Shown in pieces: positions 1-9,415 of a stretch of DNA of 64,000 bases (position 1 is its first letter; each line of letters starts with the position of its first letter). Below the pieces are notes generated by a model that made no database searches, was not told the DNA's origin, and was given only the letters and a program-made list of their open reading frames with translations. The stretch covers positions 1-64,000 of the forward strand of contig NZ_BDBD01000009.1 of assembly GCF_001612805.1 (NCBI RefSeq). The letters are read 5' to 3'. The DNA comes from Nocardia coubleae NBRC 108252 (GTDB taxonomy: Bacteria > Actinomycetota > Actinomycetes > Mycobacteriales > Mycobacteriaceae). The position numbers were made by a program, and so were the translations under genes.

Positions 1-104
1 GTTCGCGGGCCCCTCGGTGCGGTCACCGACTGCTATGGTTTCGATGATTTTCGGTACGCGCGTGCGCTGGTGGGTCCCGGCGCACGGCGGGAAGTGGAGC
101 AGAC

Positions 105-1889
105 ATGCTGGCCAACGGAGATGTCTTCGCCGGTTATGTCATCGAACGGCAGCTCGGCCGCGGTGGCATGGGTTCGGTCTATCTCGCCAAGCACCCGCGC
201 CTACCGAGGCTCACCGCGCTGAAGCTGCTCAACCGCGAGATGTTCTTCGACCAGGAAGTGCGTGCGCGTTTCGAACGTGAGGCCGACCTGGTCGCGCGCC
301 TGGATCACCCGAACATCGTCACCGTGTACGACCGGGGCCTCGACGACGAGCAGCTCTGGATCTCCATGCAGTACATCGACGGTATCGATGCCGCCTCGGT
401 GGAACCGCAGTCGCTGCCCCCGGCGCGCGCGCTGCAGATCGTGAAGGAGACCGCCGACGCGCTGGACTACGCGCACGGCATGGGTGTGCTGCACCGCGAC
501 GTGAAACCCGCGAACATCCTGCTCGCCCGCTCGGGCGCGGGCCGTGGCGAACGCGTGTATCTCACCGACTTCGGCATCGCCCGCCTCCGTGACGACACCG
601 GTCATCTCACCCAGACCGGCACCTTCACCGCCACCCTCGCCTACGCCTCCCCCGAGCAGCTCACCGGCGCCGCCCTCGATCACCGATCCGACCAGTATTC
701 GCTGGCCTGCACCCTGTTCTGGCTGTTCACCGGGTCCGGCCCGTTCGCGGCGACCAACCCGGCCGCGGTGATCCAGGGTCATCTGCAGCAACCGCCGCCG
801 CCGCTGAGCAGTGTGCGTCCTGGTCTGCCGCCCGCGCTCGACGGCGTGCTGGCCAAGGCGATGTCCAAGCGCCCCGACGACCGGTTCGCTTCGTGTTCGG
901 ATTTCGCCGCCGCCGCGATCGCCGCGCTGAACAATCCGAGCTCACCGGCGCTACCGCTCGCCCGGCCGAGCACAGGACCCGGGATGCCGATCACCGGCGG
1001 CCCCCGACCCACCACGGGTGGCGCGATCCCGCAGACCGGATCGCCGTATCCCCTTGCGGCACAGGGCCCGATGACGGGCGCCGGAATGACCGGCAACGCG
1101 ATGACGGCCGGTCCGATGGGTACCGCGCACACCCAGGGCCCGATGACCGCGCCGCCGATGCGCAACCAGACACCCGCGCCACACACCGGCGGCGCCTACA
1201 GCCAGCAGTCGCACCCGCAGTTCGCGGCGCCGCGTCAGCCCACGGGCGGCAACTACACCCAGTACCCGCAGCGGCCGCCGTCGAAGTCCAACACCGGGCT
1301 GATCGTCGGCATCGTGATCGCCGTCGTGCTGGTGCTGGCCCTGCTGATCGGCATCGGTGTCGCGGCGAGCGGCGGCGATTCGAGCACCACGGCGACCACG
1401 TCGACGACCTCGACCACCGCGGCCAAGCACGTCACCCCCGACGCCGCCGCGATCAGCGCCGAGTTCAGCCGGATGGTTCCGCCCGATGCCGACAGCGAGA
1501 CCGGCTACAACGGCGCCACCTGCTGGGAGACCGATCCCAGCTACACCCCGACGGACAACGACGGCGATCCCCAGTTCGGTTCGTGGGCGTGGCAGTGGCG
1601 CTGCTACGGCGGCGGTGACGAGCAGGACAACGACCCGTTCTACCGCTTCTACGTGTACAACTCGGCCGCCGACGTGCAGGCGGTGATCGACGGCCTGCCC
1701 GCCAACACCAAGTCGACCGACACCAACGGCGGCAAGCAGTACACCAACTACAAGTACTCCGACAACGGGAACAAGATCATCACCGTGTTCACCGGCGACC
1801 CGGATCGTGCCCAGTTCCTGATGTTCACCGACAGTTACGGCGAACCCGAGGACGTACTGCGCTGGTGGCGCTCGGCCCCGCTGAACTGA
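105..1889 (+). CDS. Transmembrane Ser/Thr protein kinase (PknB-type catalytic domain)
   Basis: Membrane receptor-like kinase of 594 residues. The kinase domain spans about residues 9-270: Gly-rich loop GRGGMGSVY (18-26), invariant Lys40, catalytic HRDVKPAN (130-137), DFG at 155-157 and an SPE motif near 182. A Gln/Thr/Pro/Gly-rich linker (about 280-395) leads to one hydrophobic helix (about 399-421) and an outside domain of roughly 170 residues with a Ser/Thr-rich stalk and two cysteines (in ATCWETD and WRCYGGG) that could form a disulfide. No PASTA repeats are present, so the ligand is unknown. The ATG start is preceded by GGAG 8 bases upstream and leaves the Gly-rich loop at the usual distance. 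The stop TGA overlaps the ATG of the next kinase gene (TGATG), so the two were probably translated together. Confidence 0.93.
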   Translation: MLANGDVFAGYVIERQLGRGGMGSVYLAKHPRLPRLTALKLLNREMFFDQEVRARFEREADLVARLDHPNIVTVYDRGLDDEQLWISMQYIDGIDAASVEPQSLPPARALQIVKETADALDYAHGMGVLHRDVKPANILLARSGAGRGERVYLTDFGIARLRDDTGHLTQTGTFTATLAYASPEQLTGAALDHRSDQYSLACTLFWLFTGSGPFAATNPAAVIQGHLQQPPPPLSSVRPGLPPALDGVLAKAMSKRPDDRFASCSDFAAAAIAALNNPSSPALPLARPSTGPGMPITGGPRPTTGGAIPQTGSPYPLAAQGPMTGAGMTGNAMTAGPMGTAHTQGPMTAPPMRNQTPAPHTGGAYSQQSHPQFAAPRQPTGGNYTQYPQRPPSKSNTGLIVGIVIAVVLVLALLIGIGVAASGGDSSTTATTSTTSTTAAKHVTPDAAAISAEFSRMVPPDADSETGYNGATCWETDPSYTPTDNDGDPQFGSWAWQWRCYGGGDEQDNDPFYRFYVYNSAADVQAVIDGLPANTKSTDTNGGKQYTNYKYSDNGNKIITVFTGDPDRAQFLMFTDSYGEPEDVLRWWRSAPLN

Positions 1890-2994
1890 TGCAGGAGACG
1901 ACGGGCGTCTTCGCCGGGTACACCATCGAGCGGCTGCTCGGCCGTGGTGGCATGGGTTCGGTGTATCTGGCCAGGCATCCGCGCCTGCCCCGGCGCACCG
2001 CGATGAAGCTGCTGAACCGGGAACTGTTCTTCGACAACGAGATCCGGGCCAGGTTCGAACGTGAGGCCGACCTGGTCAGCTCGAGCACCCGAATATCGTC
2101 ACCGTGTACGACCGGGGTGTCGAGGACGACCAGCTGTGGATCTCGATGCGCTACATCGACGGTGCCGACGCCGCGTCGCTGCCCGATCCGGTCGACCCGG
2201 CGCGGGCGGTGCACATCGTCACCGAAACCGCTGCGGCGCTGGACTTCGCGCACAGCCGTGGCGTGCTGCACCGCGACGTGAAACCGGCCAACATCCTGAT
2301 CGAATCGGTGCACGGCGCCGAGCGGGTGTATCTCACCGATTTCGGCATCGCCCGCCTGCACGACGACAACGCCGCGAAGCTCACCCAGACCGGAAGCTTC
2401 ACCGCCACCCTGGCTTTCGCCTCGCCCGAGCAGCTCACCGGTGTCGCGCTCGACGGTCGCGCCGACCAGTATTCGCTGGCCTGCACCCTGTTCCGGCTGC
2501 TCACCGGGGCCACCCCCTTCGACGCGCCGAATCCGGTGTCGGTGATCCAGGGTCATCTGCAACAGCCGCCCCCGTGTGCGAGCGCCTTGCGTCCCGATCT
2601 GTCACCGACGATGGACGCGGTGCTCGCGCGCGCGATGGCCAAGCGCCGCGAACACCGGTACGCCACCTGCGCGGAGTTCGCCGCTGCCGCCGCCCAAGCG
2701 CTCACCGCTCCCGTCGCCGTCGGCCGAGTGCCCACCGCTCCCGTTGCCGCACCGCGTTTTCCGGTGCACCAGGCGCCCGCGCCGGCCGCGTATCGGCCCA
2801 GCTATCCCCCACCACAGCAGTGGCAAGCCGCGCCTCAGCAGGTGCCGAGGCAGAAGCCGGAGAAGTCCGTCGCGGAGGCCTATCTCGGCCCGAAGCGGAC
2901 CTCACGCTGGCAGGGCTCGGTGATGGGTTGGCTGTCGCTGATCGCGCTCTTCGTCGCCGTCGGCTGGGTGATCGTCGCCGCGCTCAGCGGCTGA
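1889..2994 (+). pseudogene. Ser/Thr protein kinase paralogue, frameshifted
   Basis: Close paralogue of the upstream kinase, starting at an ATG that overlaps its stop codon. Residues run in step ([36 protein letters not shown]) until about 2077, where only two bases (2078-2079) separate GACCTGGTC from CTCGAGCACCCG; the paralogue has six bases there. The frame therefore shifts, and the rest of the kinase ([28 protein letters not shown]) continues in another frame to 2994. The C-terminal part has a proline/glutamine-rich linker and ends in a single hydrophobic segment (WLSLIALFVAVGWVIVAA) with almost nothing after it, so unlike its neighbour it has no outside sensor domain. Either the gene is broken in this strain or the assembly has an indel. 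The 3' end overlaps the convergent GNAT gene by 11 bases. Confidence 0.85.
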
Positions 2995-3805
2995 GTTCGT
3001 AGTTCAGGAAGTCACGCACGGGCCGGAATCCGATTCCCTCGTAGATCTTGTTCGAGGTGGGGTTGTCCAGATCGGTGAACAGGCACACGTCGGCGCCTTC
3101 GGCCCGGATCGCCGCCGACACCGCCGCGGTGAGCGCACTGGCGTACCCGTTGCCGCGCCATGCGGCCGGGGTGTAGACCGGCCCGATCCGCGCCCAGCCG
3201 AACACCTCGGTCTGCCGGGCGACGAAGCCGCGCGGGGCGCCGTCGACCTCCCACAGCCACCACCACCCGCGCCCGATCAGCCGCAGCGCCCGTTCTTCGT
3301 CGAGCGCACGCACGGCACCGATCTCGCGGTCGAAGTCGGCGAACCATGCCAGACACAGCTCCACGTCGTCCGCGGTGGCCTGCCGGGCGACGCCGGGAAC
3401 CTCGGGCGCGTGCAGGGTTTCGAGCCGGTAGAGCCGCGCGGTGTAGTCCAGGCGGTGCGTGCCGCGGTGTGCCGCCGACCAGTGGGCGAGGAATGCGTCG
3501 ACTTCGGCACTGGAACCCTCGACGCTGCGCAGGTTCTCGATGTGCTCGACGAGGGTGTCGACCACGGACGGGATGCTCGCGGCGGGCAGGTCGCCCAGGT
3601 AGGCGCGGCCGTCGTCGGTGCACTGGGCGAGCCCGACGACGTCCTCGTCGCGCACCGCAAGGAATCGGGTGCCCGAGAAGTTCCCGTTGATCTGGTTGAC
3701 GACGCTGCTCGCGATCACCGTGTTGCGCAGGGCATCACGGCGCAGGAAGGTTTCGGCCTCGGGCAGGAACCGGGCGGCGTCACCGGTGATATCGATTCGC
3801 ACCAC
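2984..3805 (-). CDS. GNAT family N-acetyltransferase
   Basis: Predicted acetyl-CoA dependent N-acetyltransferase, about 273 residues. The C-terminal half carries the GNAT acetyl-CoA loop PAAWRGNGYASALTAAV (equivalent of the R/Q-x-x-G-x-G/A motif), followed by CLFTDLDNPTSNKIYEGIGF, a typical GNAT tail in which the Asn and the YE.IGF segment are conserved. The N-terminal half (RFLPEAETFLRRDALRNT) resembles the leader domain of two-domain actinobacterial GNATs. The substrate cannot be told from the sequence. The start is chosen at a GTG giving MVRIDITGD; an ATG at 3847, just after the stop of the upstream gene, would add 14 residues and is possible. Likely co-transcribed with the small membrane gene upstream. 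Confidence 0.85.
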   Translation of the reverse strand: MVRIDITGDAARFLPEAETFLRRDALRNTVIASSVVNQINGNFSGTRFLAVRDEDVVGLAQCTDDGRAYLGDLPAASIPSVVDTLVEHIENLRSVEGSSAEVDAFLAHWSAAHRGTHRLDYTARLYRLETLHAPEVPGVARQATADDVELCLAWFADFDREIGAVRALDEERALRLIGRGWWWLWEVDGAPRGFVARQTEVFGWARIGPVYTPAAWRGNGYASALTAAVSAAIRAEGADVCLFTDLDNPTSNKIYEGIGFRPVRDFLNYELSR

Positions 3806-3855
3806 ATCGACGGTAGCGCCTACCCGTCGGTGGTGGAATCGGATCATGCAGTGGC

Positions 3856-4143
3856 TCAGGCGGTTTCGCGCGGCTCCTGATCGGCGCGCAGCTTGAGCAG
3901 GATCAGGCCCGCGGTGCAGGCCAGGATCAGGCCCGCCACCGTGATCTCCACGTGCAGCCCGGCGATGCCGAGGCCGGCGCCGACGAGTCCGCCGACGAAG
4001 AACAACCAGCCGAGTACCCGGGCCACGACAGCGAACGCGCCGTTGCCCGGCGGGGTTGCGGTGTCGGGGGTCTCGGGGGCCTCGGTGGCCGGATCGGGGT
4101 TCGCCTCGGCCGTTTCCAGCCGGGGTGTCGAATAAGCTCCCAT
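3856..4143 (-). CDS. Small two-helix membrane protein
   Basis: A 95-residue protein I do not recognise. The N-terminal 38 residues are Pro/Glu/Thr-rich and probably cytoplasmic and disordered; two adjacent hydrophobic segments follow (VVARVLGWLFFVGGLVGAGLG and VEITVAGLILACTAGLILL), then a short charged tail. A GGAG ribosome site (in ATCGAGGAGAGTCTG) sits just upstream of the ATG. Stop-to-start distance to the downstream GNAT gene is small, so one transcript is likely. No function is suggested. Confidence 0.75.
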   Translation of the reverse strand: MGAYSTPRLETAEANPDPATEAPETPDTATPPGNGAFAVVARVLGWLFFVGGLVGAGLGIAGLHVEITVAGLILACTAGLILLKLRADQEPRETA

Positions 4144-4398
4144 CAGACTCTCCTCGATGACGCCGATCTGATTCTTGCGTCGCGCAAACCTCGCGCGTCA
4201 GGGGTTTCGGTCCGGGCGTCTCATGCGTAACTTTGCTCACACACGCTACGACCCTCTCGCTACGAAAGCCCGCGACACGTCACCACGACACGCTTACGAG
4301 ACCAATCCGATATCTGAATCATTCATGTTTACAATGAGCCGATTTTCCCGGGCTGCACTACTGTGAGGCGACCCGAAGCCGACGAGGAGTACAAGGCG
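4144..4398. other. Divergent intergenic region, AT-richer than flanks
   Basis: Divides the leftward small membrane gene from the rightward anchored protein. Bases about 4290-4345 are notably AT-rich for this genome and probably hold promoters for one or both genes. The GAGGAG at 4384-4389 is the ribosome site of the rightward gene. No clear inverted repeat was seen. Confidence 0.45.
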
Positions 4399-4983
4399 AT
4401 GGAAGACAGCAGGGCCAAGCTCGTAGGTCCGGCAATCGCTGTTGGCGCGGTGTCGCTCGGACTGATCGTGATCGGTGCGTGCGGCGTCGGACAGCAGGAC
4501 GTCTACGTGACGCCGCCACCGCTGCAGGCCGGACTGGCCGCGGCACCGAGCCAGGTCGCCGACGACCCGACCTCCACCACGGTCCGCGTCTCGATCCCGC
4601 CGTCACCGACCTGGCGCATCGCCCCGTACATGTCGCCGCGCAAGCCTTTCAGCCTCAGCTCCACCGAGACGTCCCCTTCGGAAACCCCCGCACCGGACGA
4701 ACCGACGAGCGAGGGCCATCCCACCGAGGCGACAACCGAATCCCGTCCGCCGGAAACGACTACCGAGTCCCCCGAGACCACCACCGAGGATTCGACGCCG
4801 ACCACCACCCGCCCGCCGCGCACGACAGCCCCCACCCGCACGGTGAGCCCGCCACGCACCCGCCCGACCTACGAGGGCGAGTTCGAAGACTCCGACCTCC
4901 CCACCACCAACGCCCACGACAACACCACCCGCGCCCCCGAACCCACCACGGCCGCACCGACGACCACCCAGGCCGACGGCTGA
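4399..4983 (+). CDS. Membrane-anchored or lipid-anchored Thr/Pro-rich exported protein
   Basis: About 194 residues. A hydrophobic N-terminal segment (LVGPAIAVGAVSLGLIVIGAC) ends in a cysteine followed by GVGQQD, so this may be a lipoprotein signal or an uncleaved anchor. The rest is a low-complexity Thr/Pro/Glu chain (repeated TTTE, ETTT, PTTT runs) of the type seen in wall-spanning or glycosylated surface proteins of actinomycetes. No catalytic domain is visible. The ATG at 4399 is preferred over an in-frame GTG at 4363 because GAGGAG lies nine bases upstream of it. Confidence 0.72.
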   Translation: MEDSRAKLVGPAIAVGAVSLGLIVIGACGVGQQDVYVTPPPLQAGLAAAPSQVADDPTSTTVRVSIPPSPTWRIAPYMSPRKPFSLSSTETSPSETPAPDEPTSEGHPTEATTESRPPETTTESPETTTEDSTPTTTRPPRTTAPTRTVSPPRTRPTYEGEFEDSDLPTTNAHDNTTRAPEPTTAAPTTTQADG

Positions 4984-5021
4984 TCGGAAACGGGGCACTC
5001 ACAGGGTTCCCGGACAAGAAA

Positions 5022-5050
5022 ATGGTGCGCACCCACGGGGCACGCACCAT
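5022..5050. terminator. Hairpin between convergent genes
   Basis: ATGGTGCG (5022-5029) pairs with CGCACCAT (5043-5050) around a 13-base loop, preceded by AAGAAA. It lies between the rightward anchored-protein gene and the leftward acyl-CoA dehydrogenase gene, which suggests a terminator that could serve both directions. No long T run is present. Confidence 0.5.
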
Positions 5051-5060
5051 CAGTGGACTT

Positions 5061-6188
5061 CTACAACTCCGGCAAGTCGTAACTGCCGACACGATCGGCG
5101 AGCACCCGCCGGTGTTCCAGTTCTCCACCGAGGGTCTGGCCGATCGCGGTGAGGCGGGCGACGTAGTGGCTCACCGGGTATTCGGCGGTGACGCCGATTC
5201 CGCCGTGCATCTGGATGGCCTCCCGGCCGATGTGGGCGGCGGATTTGCCGATCTGCAGGCGGGCGCGTGAGGCGACGATCGGGTCGTTGGAACCGTCGGC
5301 GAGGGCGGCGGTGATGTAGAGGTTCATGCTGCGGGCCAGTTCCAGGGAGACGTAGCAGTCGGCGGCGCGCTGGGTGAGGGTCTGGAACTTCGACAGGGTT
5401 ACGCCGAACTGCTTGCGCGACTTCAGGTAGTCGGTGGTCGAGGTGAGTGCTACCTGCATGGCGCCGACCGATTCCGCGCACAGTGCCGCTTGGGCGTACC
5501 CCTGGGCGAGCGCGATCTGTTCGGCCGCGTCGACCGTGTCGCCGAGCAATTCGCCCGGCGCCGAGGCGAAATCGAATTGGGCGCCGCGGCGGCCGTCGAA
5601 GGTGCGGTAGGTGCGCCGTTGCACGCCGGAGCCGGTGGGGTCGACCAGGAACAGGCCGACACCGCCGCCGGGAAGTACCGCGCTGACGATCAGCTGATCG
5701 GCGCAATCGCCGCGCGGGACCGGGTTCTTCACACCGGTCAGGGTGTAGGAATCACCCTGCTGCTCGGCGGTTGTGGTGACCTCGGTGGACGGCCAGCGCT
5801 GTCCCGGTTCGGCATGGGCGAAGGCGAGCAGGAGGGTGCCCTCGGCGAGCGCGGGCAGCAGCCGGTGGCGCTGATCGGCGCTGCCGGTGAGCCGGATCAG
5901 CTCGGCCGGAACGACCACGGCGTCGAGCACCGGTTCGGGGGCAAGCGCACGGCCCAGTTCCTCCTGCACGAGCATCGCCTCGACGGGGCCCGCGCCGACG
6001 CCGCCGTCCTCCTCGGGGATGGTGAGGCCGAGGACGCCGAGGTCGGCGAGTTGCTTCCAGACCGTGCGGCTCCAGCCGGGATCGGTGTCACCCGCCTTGG
6101 TGAGGGCCTCGCTGTCGTAGAACCGGTGCAGCAGTTCGCGCACGGTGTCACGCAGCATCGTCTGTTCTTCGGTCAGTGCCAGATCCAT
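5061..6188 (-). CDS. Acyl-CoA dehydrogenase (small-subunit type)
   Basis: FAD-dependent acyl-CoA dehydrogenase fold, 375 residues, acting on an acyl-CoA thioester in fatty acid or side-chain beta-oxidation. The N-terminal helical domain (LTEEQTMLRDTVRELL), the central beta domain and the C-terminal helical domain with IQMHGGIGVTAEYPVSHY are recognisable. It lies 9 bases downstream of a second, differently built acyl-CoA dehydrogenase gene (6198-7370). Adjacent ACAD pairs of about 375 and 390 residues in mycolate actinomycetes often form alpha2beta2 heterotetramers (the FadE28/FadE29 type), with the active site at the interface. That is inferred here from arrangement. The substrate is unknown. 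Confidence 0.9.
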   Translation of the reverse strand: MDLALTEEQTMLRDTVRELLHRFYDSEALTKAGDTDPGWSRTVWKQLADLGVLGLTIPEEDGGVGAGPVEAMLVQEELGRALAPEPVLDAVVVPAELIRLTGSADQRHRLLPALAEGTLLLAFAHAEPGQRWPSTEVTTTAEQQGDSYTLTGVKNPVPRGDCADQLIVSAVLPGGGVGLFLVDPTGSGVQRRTYRTFDGRRGAQFDFASAPGELLGDTVDAAEQIALAQGYAQAALCAESVGAMQVALTSTTDYLKSRKQFGVTLSKFQTLTQRAADCYVSLELARSMNLYITAALADGSNDPIVASRARLQIGKSAAHIGREAIQMHGGIGVTAEYPVSHYVARLTAIGQTLGGELEHRRVLADRVGSYDLPEL

Positions 6189-6197
6189 GTCAGCGCC

Positions 6198-7370
6198 TCA
6201 CAATCCGAGGATCGTGGAGGAAATGATCGAGCGCTGGACCTCGCTCGAGCCTCCGTAGATGGTCACCTTGCGGTAGTTCAGGTAGCCGGGGCCGGTGTGC
6301 TGGGCCCAGGCGGGTGAGGCGATGTCGTCGGCGTCGACGGGAAGGGCGTCGGCGCCCGCAATGTCGAGCAGCAGTTCGGTGGCCGCCTGCTGCAGTTCGG
6401 TGCCACGCAGTTTCAGCACCGAGGAGGCCGGGTTCGGTTTGCCGTCGGCCGAATTCGACACCACCCGCAGCTGGGTGAGTTCCAGGGCGAGCAGTTCGTT
6501 CTCGAGTTCGGCGATGCGCGCGGCGAACACCGGGTCCTCGAGCAGGGTGCCGTGGCCGGTGCGGATCGAGCGCGCGTGGTCCTTGGCCAGCCCGATCTTG
6601 ACCTTGGTCTTGCCGACGCCGGTGATGGAGGTGCGCTCGTTGCCGAGCAGGAACTTGGCGTAGGTCCAGCCCTGGTTCTCCTCGCCGACCAGCTGATCGG
6701 CGGGCACCCGGACGTCCTCGAAGAACACCTCGTTCACCTCGTAGCTGCCGTCGATCAGTTTGATCGGGCGCATGGTGACACCGGGCGACTTCACGTCGAA
6801 GAGCAGGAAGGAGATGCCCGCCTGCTTCTTGGGCGCCGACGGATCGGTGCGCACGAGGCAGAAGATCCAGTCGGCGTACTGGCCGAGCGTGGTCCAGATC
6901 TTCTGCCCGTTGACGATGTAGGAGTCACCGTCGCGCACGGCGGTGGTGCGCAACGAGGCCAGGTCGGAACCGGCGTCGGGCTCGGAGAAGCCCTGGCACC
7001 ACCAGATGTCGAGGGCAGCGGTGGGCGGCAGGAAACGCTGCTTGAGCTCCTGGGAACCGAACTGGGCGATCACCGGGCCGACCATGGAGGCGTTGAAGGT
7101 GAGCGGCTCGGGCACCGAGGCCAGCTGCATCTCGTCGAGCCACAGGTGACGCTGCATCGGCGTCCAGTCCTTGCCGCCCCACTCGACCGGCCAGTTCGGC
7201 ACGGCGAGCCCGTGGTCGTTGAGGATCTTGTTGGCGGTGACGATGTCTTCGCGGGAAAGCTCGTGTCCGTATTTCACACGGTCACGGATCTCGACGGGGA
7301 TCTCGGTGCGATAGAAGTGCCGGAGCTCATCGCGGAAGGCGACCTCTTCCGGGGACAGGGCTAGCTTCAT
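6198..7370 (-). CDS. Acyl-CoA dehydrogenase (FadE29-like partner)
   Basis: 390-residue acyl-CoA dehydrogenase. Recognisable parts are WWCQGFSEPDAGSDLASLRT (substrate/FAD contact segment), VNGQKIWTT, the NERTSITG helix and the C-terminal YGGSSEVQRSIIS, equivalent to the FAD-contacting Y.GT.EI. segment. The protein should form the FAD-binding half of a two-gene enzyme with the gene just downstream. It starts the transcription unit. The 148 bases between it and the divergent secreted-protein gene at 7519 must hold both promoters. No regulator is adjacent. Confidence 0.92.
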   Translation of the reverse strand: MKLALSPEEVAFRDELRHFYRTEIPVEIRDRVKYGHELSREDIVTANKILNDHGLAVPNWPVEWGGKDWTPMQRHLWLDEMQLASVPEPLTFNASMVGPVIAQFGSQELKQRFLPPTAALDIWWCQGFSEPDAGSDLASLRTTAVRDGDSYIVNGQKIWTTLGQYADWIFCLVRTDPSAPKKQAGISFLLFDVKSPGVTMRPIKLIDGSYEVNEVFFEDVRVPADQLVGEENQGWTYAKFLLGNERTSITGVGKTKVKIGLAKDHARSIRTGHGTLLEDPVFAARIAELENELLALELTQLRVVSNSADGKPNPASSVLKLRGTELQQAATELLLDIAGADALPVDADDIASPAWAQHTGPGYLNYRKVTIYGGSSEVQRSIISSTILGL

Positions 7371-7518
7371 ACGGGTCTCCCAGCGTCTCTAGTAGCCGTC
7401 CTGGAGAAACCTACCCCGCACGGCGACGCCACGACACCACCACGCTGCCACCGGCCCGTCGAACTGGTACGTTGCCACACGGACCGGGGAACCGGTGGGC
7501 GAGCAGCAGGGAGTTACG

Positions 7519-8343
7519 GTGAACGGCAGATCCATCGCAGGTAGGGCGGCGGCGGTGACCGCGGCGAGCATCGGGGCGGTGGTCGTGCTCGCGTCGACCG
7601 CGAGTGCGTCTCCTCTCGACGACGCCATCACCCACCTGCACGATCTCGCGGGCGAGGACGTGAGCACCAAGGCCGGTGTCGACGCGATCGCCAACTTCAC
7701 CGGCATGGTCGGCGCCGACCGCCTGCGTGACATCTCGGCCCAGTTCATCCCGCTGGGCTACGCCGCCCCCACCTTCGGCTGCGGCAGCAACGGACCCATC
7801 ACCACCATCATCGCCGCCGCGACCGTCGAGGGCCCCGGCCCGCGCACCGGAACCAGCCTGACCCCGGGCGATGTCCGGTTCAGTGCCAGTCCGGCCCACA
7901 CCGGTGTGCCGCTGGCCTCCGGCCTGAGTGTGGCCTGGGTGAATGTGAACAACGGGCAGAGCGGTATCGCCGCCCTCGACGACCTCACCGAATACCAGTT
8001 GCCGTCGCTGTCGAAGACGATCACCAGCGGCGCGGGCACCGTGGTCGCCTCCATGTGGGGCACCATCGACTACCCCGGCGCGCGCTGCGTGATGACGCCG
8101 ACCGTCGGCACGTTCGTCGTCCCCGATCTGCCGGTGGCGGCTCCCGAAGCACCGGCCGCCCCGCCCGCGCCGGAACCGCCCGCCCCCGCCCCCGGTTCGG
8201 GTGCGCCCGGCGCCGGTGCGGCACAGTCGCAGGCGCCCGCCCCCGAAACGCCCGCCCCGGCCCCGGCCCCGGCGGAGGCGCCGCAGCCGGCTCCCGCGCC
8301 CGCTCCCCCGGCTCCGCCGTCGGCGCTGAGCGTCGGCGGCTGA
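7519..8343 (+). CDS. Secreted Pro/Ala-rich tailed protein of unknown function
   Basis: About 274 residues. A signal peptide (NGRSIAGRAAAVTAASIGAVV) ends near the ASTASAS cleavage region. The mature N-terminal domain (about residues 34-205) has two cysteines (GCGSN and GARCVM), suggesting one disulfide. The last 65 residues are almost only Pro, Ala, Glu and Gly, like the wall-spanning tails of mycobacterial secreted antigens. The family is not recognised with certainty. The GTG at 7519 is chosen over an upstream in-frame start because AGGGAG lies five bases before it. A strong hairpin follows the gene. Confidence 0.8.
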   Translation: MNGRSIAGRAAAVTAASIGAVVVLASTASASPLDDAITHLHDLAGEDVSTKAGVDAIANFTGMVGADRLRDISAQFIPLGYAAPTFGCGSNGPITTIIAAATVEGPGPRTGTSLTPGDVRFSASPAHTGVPLASGLSVAWVNVNNGQSGIAALDDLTEYQLPSLSKTITSGAGTVVASMWGTIDYPGARCVMTPTVGTFVVPDLPVAAPEAPAAPPAPEPPAPAPGSGAPGAGAAQSQAPAPETPAPAPAPAEAPQPAPAPAPPAPPSALSVGG

Positions 8344-8373
8344 TCATTCGGCGCCCGAAGCGCCAGGATTCGA

Positions 8374-8405
8374 AAACGGCCGTCGACTGATGTCGGCGGC
8401 CGTTT
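8374..8405. terminator. Strong rho-independent type hairpin
   Basis: AAACGGCCG (8374-8382) pairs perfectly with CGGCCGTTT (8397-8405), extended inward by TCGAC/GTCGG with one T-G pair, closing on a four-base loop. With the A run before and T run after, it should terminate both converging genes (7519-8343 rightward, 8425-9333 leftward). Confidence 0.85.
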
Positions 8406-8424
8406 GTCGTGCGAAGGGTTCGGG

Positions 8425-9333
8425 TCAGCCGCGCGGGCGGATGCGCAGGACGGTTCCCTCTTCGGTGCCCGCGAGCAGCGCCGACGGGTCGGCCGGGTCG
8501 GCGACGACGGCGGTGAGCGGCTGGGTGGCGGCGATCGTGCAGGCACCGCCCGTGGCCAGGTCGACGCGCACCAGCTGTCCGGTCAGGGTCGTCACGTACA
8601 GGGCGCCGTCACGCAGGACCAGGTCGTCGACGAAATCGGGCAGCGAACCGAACGAGGTCAGGTCCGCGATGGTTGTGCTCACCGCCGGATTCGTGCGCGA
8701 CAAGCGAAGCACTCGGCCGACCGGACCGGCCGTGCTATCGACGTAGTTCGCCGTGACGTAGACCGAATCGCCGGAGACGACAACACCATTGGGCCCCTCG
8801 ACGGTGGCGTTCGACCACCAGGTCATGTCCTCGGTGCCGTCGGGAAAGAGGCGGTGCACGCCGTCGCGGGCGGTGACGTACAGGTTGCCCTGGGCGTCGA
8901 AGGCGGCGCCGTTGGGGTGGATGAAACCGGTGGCGAAGGGTTCGGGAACCGGGTCGGCGGCGGTGGGGTCGAATCGGACGACACCGCCGGAATCCGACAG
9001 CGGCGAATTGCCGGTGACCACGTAGAGCAGGCCGTCGGGCCCGAGTCGGACGGCGCCGGGTGCGGCGATATCCACCGTGGCGGTGAGCTTTCCGGCGCTG
9101 TCGTAGCGCTGTACTTCACCGCGCAGCACGCGCGACACCCACACGTGGCCGCGCTCGTCGATGCCGAAGTTCTCCGACCAGTCGAGTAGCGGGACCGTCG
9201 AGTGGATCGCGATCTCCTGACCGGCCCGCCCGCAGGCGGCGACCGGGTCGGCACCGGCGACGCCGGTGACCGCGGTGCTCACGCCTGCCGCACCGACGAC
9301 AATGCTTGCCACACAACGACGCAACGACAACAT
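8425..9333 (-). CDS. Secreted SMP-30/gluconolactonase-like beta-propeller
   Basis: 302 residues with a clear signal peptide (SLRRCVASIVVGAAGVSTAV, Ala-X-Ala near VAGADP). The mature part has repeated propeller blades: FGIDERGHVWVSRV, LGPDGLLYVVTGN, FDAQGNLYVTARDGV, VVSGDSVYVTAN and VLRDGALYVTTLTG. This is the usual repeat pattern of the SMP-30/NHL superfamily. Members are lactonases or binding scaffolds. The metal-site residues cannot be assigned by eye, so enzymatic activity is uncertain. It stands alone, convergent with the upstream secreted protein and divergent from the hydrolase at 9416. Confidence 0.85.
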   Translation of the reverse strand: MLSLRRCVASIVVGAAGVSTAVTGVAGADPVAACGRAGQEIAIHSTVPLLDWSENFGIDERGHVWVSRVLRGEVQRYDSAGKLTATVDIAAPGAVRLGPDGLLYVVTGNSPLSDSGGVVRFDPTAADPVPEPFATGFIHPNGAAFDAQGNLYVTARDGVHRLFPDGTEDMTWWSNATVEGPNGVVVSGDSVYVTANYVDSTAGPVGRVLRLSRTNPAVSTTIADLTSFGSLPDFVDDLVLRDGALYVTTLTGQLVRVDLATGGACTIAATQPLTAVVADPADPSALLAGTEEGTVLRIRPRG

Positions 9334-9415
9334 GGACGACCTCGACTCTGAACCGGGTGGACTGGCGAAGTGTAACGGCTGGCGCGATGCTTTGGCAGGT
9401 GCGGATAATCGGCCG

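Noticed and set aside
2070..2090. Programmed ribosomal frameshift in the second kinase
   Set aside because: No slippery run or downstream pseudoknot is seen, and the site falls inside the conserved kinase core where a shift has no known role. A real indel or sequencing error is simpler.
2061..3002. Third-frame open stretch through the broken kinase
   Set aside because: Arg/Pro-rich translation without kinase motifs; the true continuation is the frame with HRDVKPAN and DFG.
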